Below are positions 58,561 through 64,000 of a stretch of DNA of 64,000 bases, piece by piece; position 1 is the first letter of the stretch, and the number at the start of each line of letters is the position of its first letter. The notes under the pieces were generated by a model that saw only the letters and a list, made by a program, of their open reading frames with translations, ran no database searches and was not told the origin of the DNA. Source of the DNA: Haloterrigena sp. KLK7 (GTDB taxonomy: Archaea > Halobacteriota > Halobacteria > Halobacteriales > Natrialbaceae); the NCBI RefSeq assembly GCF_037914945.1, contig NZ_CP149787.1:3348001-3412000 (forward strand). Reading direction: 5' to 3'. The translations under genes were made by a program, and so were the position numbers.

Positions 58561-59109
58561 TCAGTCCTTGCGCTTGACGACGTCGCCGAGCGTGTAACTG
58601 CCCGAGGCCGAGCCGCCCGACCACTCCGAATCGTCGCCGGCGCTCCCCTCAGCGCTCAGATCGATCTCGAGGAAGCTCTCGAGCTCCGACTGGACGCGGT
58701 CGCTGGGGAGCGTATCGCCGCGTTCGATCTTGCGGATCAGGCTGGCCTTCTCGTTGAGTTCGTTGGCCAGATCCGACTGGCTGAGCCCCTTCCCCTCGCG
58801 GGCCTTGCGGACGCGGTCGTCGTAGTCGGTCGCGAGTTCGTCCATGTCGTCGAACATGTCCGACCGACGCTGGGAACTCGAGCCGCCCGAGCGGGACGAC
58901 GAGCTCGATGCAGAGCCGCCCGAACTACCCCCGGAGCTGGACGACGAACTCGATCCGGTCGAGTACTTCGTCGAGGAGCTCGAGCTGGAGGTCTGCTTGA
59001 CCTCGGTACCGAAATCGGTACAGTTCGAACACACGTCGAGCTTCGCGCCCTCGACCTTGATTGTCTTCGGAGACGACGTCTCGGCGCCACACATCTCGCA
59101 CTGGACCAT
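58561..59109 (-). CDS. Archaeal multiprotein bridging factor 1 (MBF1)
   Basis: A 182-residue protein. MVQCEMCGAETSSPKTIKVE and CSNC form the N-terminal zinc ribbon, residues 38-82 are an almost pure Ser/Gly linker, and residues 95-150 are a Cro-type HTH: ATDYDDRVRKAREGKGLSQS and LANELNEKASLIRKIERGDT. Archaeal MBF1 binds ribosomal or transcription components; the bridge role of eukaryotic MBF1 is not proven here. The serine-rich linker is unusually long. The ATG at 59109 starts the ribbon. Confidence 0.88.
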   Translation of the reverse strand: MVQCEMCGAETSSPKTIKVEGAKLDVCSNCTDFGTEVKQTSSSSSSTKYSTGSSSSSSSGGSSGGSASSSSSRSGGSSSQRRSDMFDDMDELATDYDDRVRKAREGKGLSQSDLANELNEKASLIRKIERGDTLPSDRVQSELESFLEIDLSAEGSAGDDSEWSGGSASGSYTLGDVVKRKD

Positions 59110-59285
59110 GGGGGTACGTATATCGCGACGAGCCATAAACCATGCGGCGCGGTCCCGATGATTCGGATTTTCCGCGTTCGACTCGGGTCGCGCTCGAGTA
59201 TCGCTCGCGATCGGAGACACCGCGAAAGCCACGCTCGGTTCGGTTGTCCGGTCGAGCTATCGCGGGTGAAACGGGACGAATCAGC

Positions 59286-59900
59286 TCAGTCCAGGGCCGC
59301 CCAGGAGTAGACGAACCGCTGGAGCGCGGTCAGGTGGCCCACGACCGCGAGGAAGACGAGCAGCCAGCCGATCACCGTGAACCCGCCCGGCTCGACGTCG
59401 GCAAGCGGGTAGGCGATGAAGCCGACGATCCCGATGATCGCCAGTCGGTCCGCTCGGCCGACGAGACCGCCGTAGACGCGGTCGAGACCGACGGCCTGGG
59501 CCTGCGTTCCCAGATAGGAGGTCATCACGACGCCCGTCACGGCCAGGAAGCCGAGCAGGTAGTCGTCGATCCCCGCCGCGAGGCCGGCGATGACGACGAT
59601 GTCGGCGTAGCGGTCGAGGACGTGATCGAGGAGGTCGCCGCCCGCGGAGGCGACCTGCTGTTCGCGTGCGAGCGCACCGTCGATGATGTCCAGCCAGCCG
59701 TTGAGGAAGACCAGCGTCGCGGCCGCGACGTACCAGATCGGATCGGCGCGCCCGCCCAGTAGGAACGCGGCCGCCGCGAGGATCGCCATCCCGAAGGCCA
59801 GCACGCTCACGCCGTCGGGCGTCATCCCGGCGCGATCGAATCCCCTGACGAACGGGTCCAGGAATCGCGAGACGTACGGTCTGAGTTTGTCCAGCGTCAT
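59286..59900 (-). CDS. CDP-alcohol phosphatidyltransferase family protein
   Basis: A 204-residue membrane protein with about six segments. The signature DxxDGxxAR-x8-GxxxDxxxD is present: DIIDGALAREQQVASAGGDL and LDHVLDRYAD. In archaea such enzymes attach serine, glycerol or inositol phosphates to CDP-archaeol; this subtype may be an archaetidylinositol phosphate synthase, a call I hold with low confidence. Its ATG overlaps the TGA of the adenylate-kinase-like gene upstream (ATGA), so it is the last gene of the hisC cluster. Confidence 0.85.
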   Translation of the reverse strand: MTLDKLRPYVSRFLDPFVRGFDRAGMTPDGVSVLAFGMAILAAAAFLLGGRADPIWYVAAATLVFLNGWLDIIDGALAREQQVASAGGDLLDHVLDRYADIVVIAGLAAGIDDYLLGFLAVTGVVMTSYLGTQAQAVGLDRVYGGLVGRADRLAIIGIVGFIAYPLADVEPGGFTVIGWLLVFLAVVGHLTALQRFVYSWAALD

Positions 59901-60436
59901 GCCAGGTACCCCACGAAGTCGACCTCGCCGGCGCTCGGCTCCCGCTCGCCCGTCACGACCGCCTCGAGGGCGTCCGCGACGGCCTCGGGATCGCGGTCGG
60001 TCGTATCGATCTCGTAGACCGACTCGAGGCCGTGTTCGTCGACGGTCTCCGAGAGGATGACGTCCAGGGCCTCGCTCTCGGCGTTCTCCGTCGCCTTGGC
60101 CTCGCTCTCGCCGCGCTCGAGGAGTCGCGCCTCGAGCCGTTCCGGCGCACACCGCAACACGGCGACCCGGTCGGCCGCGAAGTGGTGGGCGAGGTGCGAC
60201 TCGATGACGACGTCGTCCCGGCCCTCGAGCCACTCGCTCATGGCCTCGAAGTCGGCGATCTTGCTCTCACGCTCGGCGTCGACCTCGGTGTAGAGGCCCT
60301 CGTCCTCGAGGACGCGGTTGAGGTGGATCACCTCGAGGTCGGGAGCCGACGAGTTGCCCGCGGCGAACCGCGACTCGAGCAGTTCGGTCGCGGTCGTCTT
60401 CCCGGTTCCCGGGGTGCCGGTGACGGCGACTCTCAC
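59897..60436 (-). CDS. AK6/Fap7-like adenylate kinase family protein
   Basis: A 179-residue P-loop NTPase starting with GTG at 60436, VRVAVTGTPGTGKTTATELLE. The P-loop GTPGTGKTT, the IESHLAHHF segment and VLRCAPERLEARLLERG match the AK6/Fap7 family, which acts in ribosomal small-subunit maturation and as a nucleotide kinase. Its start overlaps the end of hisC (GTGA), and its end overlaps the CDP-alcohol transferase. The GTG start is preferred because the strand VRVAVTG follows at once. Confidence 0.85.
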   Translation of the reverse strand: MRVAVTGTPGTGKTTATELLESRFAAGNSSAPDLEVIHLNRVLEDEGLYTEVDAERESKIADFEAMSEWLEGRDDVVIESHLAHHFAADRVAVLRCAPERLEARLLERGESEAKATENAESEALDVILSETVDEHGLESVYEIDTTDRDPEAVADALEAVVTGEREPSAGEVDFVGYLA

Positions 60437-61623
60437 GTGTCGGACACCTCCGCTTCCGGGTCCGAATCGACTGCGGTCTCGCCGTCGTCGGCGTCGTCTC
60501 CGCCAGCCGCATCGGGTTCGACGTCGAGGTCGGCGAGCACGTCGTTGAGCGTCTCGACCGCCCGCTCGGTCTCCTCGTCGGTGCCACAGGTGATGCGGAT
60601 ACAGGCCGGGAGACCGAAACTCGAGCAGTCGCGGACGATGACGCCGCGGTTCTGCATCTCCTCGGCGACCGCGCTGGCGTCGCCGACGTCGACGAGGACG
60701 AAGTTGCCCTCGCTCTCCCAGACGCGGGCGTCGGCGTCGATGTGCTCGCGCATGTACTCGCGGGATTCGCGGGCCGTCTCGACGGTGCGCTCGACGTGTT
60801 CCTCGTCGTCGAGCGCCGCGAGGCCGGCCCGACAGGCGAGTTCGCTCGCCGCGAAGGGGGTGTTCACTCGAGCGTAGGCCTCGGCCCACTCGTCGGGGAC
60901 GACGGCGTAGCCGAGTCGCACGCCGGCCAGCCCGTAGGCCTTCGAGAACGTCCGCAAGACGGCGACGTCGTCGCGGGCGTCGTAGCCGTCCCGGCCCTCG
61001 ATCAGGGCGACGGCGCTGTCGCGGTCGGCGAACTCGCCGTAGGCCTCGTCGACGACGAGCAGCGTCTCGTCGTCGGTCTCGTCGGCGAGTCGCTCGATCT
61101 CGGCCAGCGGCATCGTCGATCCGGTCGGGTTGTGCGGGCTGGTGATCCAGACGACGCGCTCGCCGTCGGAGGTCTCGAGGACGACGTCGGCGGTCTGGGC
61201 GAAATTGTCGGCCCGCGAGAGTCCGTACTCACGGACGTCGCCGTGGTGGAACCGGGCGCTCATCCCGTAGTAAGCGAAGCCCGGCGTCGGGACGAGGACG
61301 TCGTCACCGGGCTCGAGGGTCGCCCGGTGGAGGTAATCGATCGCCCCGTCGCCGCCGTTGGCCAGCCAGATCTGGTCGTCCGTGACGGACCAGCGGTCGG
61401 CGACGGCGGCGGTCAGATCGGCGTGGGCGGCTTTCGGGTAGGAACTGACGCTCGAGGCGGCGTCGCGAAGCGCCACGGCGGCCGCGGGGGAGGGGCCGTG
61501 CGGGTTCTCGTTGGAGGCGAGTTTGACGAACTCCGAGGGGTCGCGCCCGAGTTCGCGGGCGACTTCCTCGATGCCTCGACCCGCCTCGTAGGCGACGTGA
61601 TCGGACAGGTCGCGCGGTTGCAT
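60433..61623 (-). CDS. hisC: Histidinol-phosphate aminotransferase
   Basis: A 396-residue class I/II aminotransferase. KLASNENPHGPSPAA, the PLP-binding LRTFSKAYGLAGVRLGYAVV with Lys near residue 229, and ITSPHNPTGSTMPLAEIERL are characteristic of HisC. It makes L-histidinol phosphate in histidine synthesis. The acidic C-terminal tail (DAAGGDDADDGETAVDSD) of about 35 residues is a halophile addition. The stop overlaps the GTG of the next gene, so the three genes down to the CDP-alcohol transferase form an overlapping set. Confidence 0.9.
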   Translation of the reverse strand: MQPRDLSDHVAYEAGRGIEEVARELGRDPSEFVKLASNENPHGPSPAAAVALRDAASSVSSYPKAAHADLTAAVADRWSVTDDQIWLANGGDGAIDYLHRATLEPGDDVLVPTPGFAYYGMSARFHHGDVREYGLSRADNFAQTADVVLETSDGERVVWITSPHNPTGSTMPLAEIERLADETDDETLLVVDEAYGEFADRDSAVALIEGRDGYDARDDVAVLRTFSKAYGLAGVRLGYAVVPDEWAEAYARVNTPFAASELACRAGLAALDDEEHVERTVETARESREYMREHIDADARVWESEGNFVLVDVGDASAVAEEMQNRGVIVRDCSSFGLPACIRITCGTDEETERAVETLNDVLADLDVEPDAAGGDDADDGETAVDSDPEAEVSDT

Positions 61624-61762
61624 ACGAGCATCCTGTCGGCCGTGGGTCTTAAGGGTGCTTACCTGTCGTCGGGGCGGACGATTACTGAATATCGTCACAA
61701 TCGGGCACGCTCGAGGCCGAACTCCGCGGCCCCTCCTGTGTCGATCCCCGATCAATGGCGGG

Positions 61763-62920
61763 TCAGCTCGGGAGCCGTCCGGTCCGCTCGAGACCGAGGA
61801 GAGCGACGGCCGTGACCCCGAGGAGGAGCGCGGCGCCGGCGAACACGCCGTCGTAGGTGTAGCCCCGCTCGAGGACCAGACCCAGGGCGGACGAGCCCAG
61901 CGCCTGTGTCAGCATCCAGGCGGAACTGAACACGGCGTAGGCGCTGCCCCGCGTCGAGTCCGGGAGCGTGTCGAGGAGGTACGCGTCGGTGGCCGGAAAC
62001 AGCGCGTGGATGACGACCCCGACGACCCCGCTGAGGACGGCCAGCGCGAGGAAGCCCTCGACCGTCGTCAACAGGAGCAGCGTCGCGGCGAACGTCCCGA
62101 CGATGCCGAGCAGGTACGGGACGTGGGGAAACCGGTCCGCCAGATCGCCGCTGAAGAAGAACGCGGGGACGCCGGCGGCGAAGACGATCGTGAGCAGCGT
62201 TCCCGACGCGCGGTCGGAGAGCCCCTTCGACTGCATGTACAGTTCGTAGAAGTTGAACAGCCCCTGCCAGACGAACGAGGCCGCGCCGACGATCGCCAGC
62301 GCCGTGACGATGAGCGGCCACTCCGAGAGCGCGCCGGCGACGAACTCGCGGTCGGCATCGCCCGCCGTCGGCATCTCGGTCTCCCTCGCGGCGACCCAGG
62401 TGGCGGCCGTTACCAGCACGGCACCGGCGGCGATCGCCCACAGCGAGAGCCGCCAGTCGACGATCAATGTGAGCGCGACGAACGGGGCAGCGGCCACCGC
62501 ACCGATCTGGGCGGCGGCGCCGTGAACACCCATCACGCGGCCGACGCGGTCCGGAAACAGTTCGCTCAACAGCGGGTTCGCCGCGACGAAGTAGACGCCG
62601 GAGGCGATGCCCATGAGGAACGCGCCGACCAGCAGGTGGCGGACGGTCGTCGCGTTCGCGGCGAGCCCCGAGGCGACCACCAGGATCGTTCCCGAGCCGA
62701 GCACGACGTGATGCCTCGAGACTCTCGTGAGCAGCCATCCAGCGGGCAGTCGCGGGGACGCGCTCCCGACCCACACGAGCGTCACGATGAGGCCGGCCGT
62801 CGCCTCGCCGATCGCGAACTCGGCGACGAACACGTCCAGCAGCGGGGCGAAGACGATTCTCGCGAGATTGAGCAGAAAGACGAGTCCACAGAGGGAGGCA
62901 AAGAGACGAGTGCGGGACAC
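61763..62920 (-). CDS. Major facilitator superfamily transporter
   Basis: A 385-residue membrane protein with about 12 segments. GLIVTLVWVGSASPRLPAGW with the RLPAGWL element of motif A, FLMGIASGVYFVAANPLLSE and FFFSGDLADRFPHVPYLLGI at the second-half motif A are typical of MFS. Substrate unknown; sugars, drugs or metabolites are possible. It starts with a GTG at 62920 (VSRTRLFASLCGLVFLLNL). The 139-base spacer to hisC is not shared. Confidence 0.85.
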   Translation of the reverse strand: MSRTRLFASLCGLVFLLNLARIVFAPLLDVFVAEFAIGEATAGLIVTLVWVGSASPRLPAGWLLTRVSRHHVVLGSGTILVVASGLAANATTVRHLLVGAFLMGIASGVYFVAANPLLSELFPDRVGRVMGVHGAAAQIGAVAAAPFVALTLIVDWRLSLWAIAAGAVLVTAATWVAARETEMPTAGDADREFVAGALSEWPLIVTALAIVGAASFVWQGLFNFYELYMQSKGLSDRASGTLLTIVFAAGVPAFFFSGDLADRFPHVPYLLGIVGTFAATLLLLTTVEGFLALAVLSGVVGVVIHALFPATDAYLLDTLPDSTRGSAYAVFSSAWMLTQALGSSALGLVLERGYTYDGVFAGAALLLGVTAVALLGLERTGRLPS

Positions 62921-63018
62921 AGTCGGTATTTCCGACAGTCGTTCTCAAGCGTTCCGAAAACGGAACTCCCAGTCCGCTACCTACTGTGCTGGTCTCTGGA
63001 TACCGGCGGCCCCGCTCG

Positions 63019-64000
63019 CTACGCCCGCAGTCGTTCGACGCGCTCGAGCGAGTCGGCGTCGTCGGGATCCTTGTCGGACCGAACCCCCAGGAACCGCGGG
63101 AACCGCAGCGCGTAGCCAGACGAGTAGGTCGGCGAGGTCTGGATCTCCTCGTAGCCGACCTCGAAGACGACTTCGGGTTCGAGATCGACTTCCTGTCCGT
63201 CCTCGGCGGCGATGTGGGGCTCGAGCAGCTCGGTGAGTTCTTCGAGCTTCTCGTCGGTGATGCCCGTCGCGACCTTCCCGACGGTCTCTAAGTCGTCGCC
63301 CGCGCGCACGGAGAGTTCGAACGTGCCGAGGAAGGTCGCGCGTCGTCCCTCGCCCCACTCCGCGCCGGTCACCACGCAGTCCAGCGTCTCCACGTCGGGT
63401 TTGCGCTTGCGCCAGTGCTTGCCCCGCCGGCCGGGCGAGTACGCCGAGTCGGGATCCTTGAGCATGATCCCCTCGTGGCCCGCCTCGAGGGCCGCGGCGT
63501 CGATCGCCTCGATCTCGTCGGGGTCGTCGGTCGTCCAGAGCAGCGAGAGCCCCTCGATATCGGCCTCGTCGTCGACGGTCGCGTCTTCGAGGGCGTCCGG
63601 ATCCTCGTCGGCCTCGGCCAGCACCCCTCGCAACCGCTCGTGGCGCGCCGTCAGCGGCTCCTCGAGCAAGTCCTCGCCGTCGACGTGCAGGCAGTCGAAG
63701 AAGACCGGCCGAACCGTCACGTCCTCGCGGGCCTTCGCGACGTCGTGTTTCCGCCGGAAGCGCTTGAGCACCTCCTGGAACGGGAGCGGGTCGTCGTTCT
63801 CGTCGATCGCGACGACCTCGCCGTCCAGAATCGCGGACTCCTCGAGGGCCCCGTCGGCGAACTCGACGACCTCGGGGAGCGCGTCCGTGACTTCCTCCAT
63901 GTTCCGCGAGAAGACGCGGGTCTCGGCGGTTCCGTCGTCGTCGATCCGATGGTGCAACTGTACGCGAGCCCCGTCGTACTTCCACTCCACGGCGGCTTCC
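63019..64000 (-). CDS. ATP-dependent DNA ligase, C-terminal part (partial)
   Basis: The gene enters from the right edge; about 327 codons are in the window. The catalytic motif I with the adenylated Lys is EWKYDGARVQLHHR near the right end, the nucleotidyltransferase domain continues with LDGEVVAID and VFFDCLHVDG, and motif V is EGIMLKDPDSAYSPGRRGKHWRKRKP. The OB-fold domain follows to the stop at 63019. The N-terminal DNA-binding domain lies outside the window. It seals nicks in replication and repair. The encoding strand and end are certain. Confidence 0.93.
   Translation of the reverse strand, partial: EAAVEWKYDGARVQLHHRIDDDGTAETRVFSRNMEEVTDALPEVVEFADGALEESAILDGEVVAIDENDDPLPFQEVLKRFRRKHDVAKAREDVTVRPVFFDCLHVDGEDLLEEPLTARHERLRGVLAEADEDPDALEDATVDDEADIEGLSLLWTTDDPDEIEAIDAAALEAGHEGIMLKDPDSAYSPGRRGKHWRKRKPDVETLDCVVTGAEWGEGRRATFLGTFELSVRAGDDLETVGKVATGITDEKLEELTELLEPHIAAEDGQEVDLEPEVVFEVGYEEIQTSPTYSSGYALRFPRFLGVRSDKDPDDADSLERVERLRA

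Overview
The window is a stretch of haloarchaeal chromosome, probably from the Natrialbaceae side of the Halobacteria. The reasons are very high GC, strongly acidic proteins, constant CTCGAG-type codon runs, a tRNA-Trp carrying the typical haloarchaeal intron, and a large set of halophile families: bacterio-opsin-activator type HTH proteins, MEDS/GAF/PAS histidine kinases, amphi-Trp, DUF5794, DUF7344 and SPW-repeat proteins, archaeal MBF1, archaeal RfcL and DNA ligase. Most of it is ordinary, densely packed chromosomal backbone. No rRNA, CRISPR array or recognisable transposase was seen.

Layout. 1-7.2 kb: start of a TPP enzyme, a UbiA prenyltransferase, an OBG/YchF-type GTPase, DUF2267, HTH-GNAT, a HExxH membrane protein and two regulators. 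7.5-14.1 kb: signal transduction, with a MEDS-GAF-GAF kinase, a receiver protein that has lost its phospho-acceptor, and a four-PAS kinase. 14.2-16.2 kb: dyad-rich non-coding DNA, tRNA-derived palindromes, intron-containing tRNA-Trp, and a DUF5794 membrane protein. 16.4-31.3 kb: guaB, an acyl-CoA synthetase, a CMP-kinase-like protein, a coupled sodium:solute symporter trio, a cupin, an orphan YcaO/E1 fusion, a stomatin, a cation/proton antiporter, and a TetR-MATE pair with a perfect palindromic operator. 31.4-46 kb: RNA-binding protein, deacylase, DJ-1 type protein, Hsp20 with an internal repeat, DHH phosphoesterase, nirK with a neighbouring HTH-10 regulator, a thiolase plus HMG-CoA-synthase-like/DUF35 fusion, an ornithine-cyclodeaminase-family gene and a decayed fragment of a second copy, a pentanucleotide microsatellite, a small regulator-membrane pair, and CinA-like and GCS2-like proteins. 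47.3-49.3 kb: a small AT-richer island at the 5' end of rfcL. 49.3-64 kb: rfcL, the biotin cluster bioB-bioU-bioF-bioD, haloalkane-dehalogenase-like hydrolase, TIR/zinc-finger protein, tpiA, MBF1, a hisC / AK6-like kinase / CDP-alcohol transferase overlap cluster, an MFS transporter and the 3' part of DNA ligase.

Main points. (1) The island at 47303-49340 is bounded by two exact 23-bp copies of the first bases of rfcL, so the insertion rebuilt the start of an essential replication gene. It now carries a GT2 glycosyltransferase remnant, a Tat-exported GH16 glycosidase and a ribbon-helix-helix-like protein, with no integrase left. (2) The biotin genes use BioU instead of BioA, and a textbook BirA-type inverted repeat sits between the TATA box and the bioB GTG start. 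(3) tRNA-Trp is followed by two hairpins that each contain a copy of the tRNA 3' end. (4) Several proteins are degenerate or modified: the receiver protein, an HMG-CoA-synthase-like protein without its cysteine and with a hairpin-rich insertion, and an ornithine-cyclodeaminase fragment.
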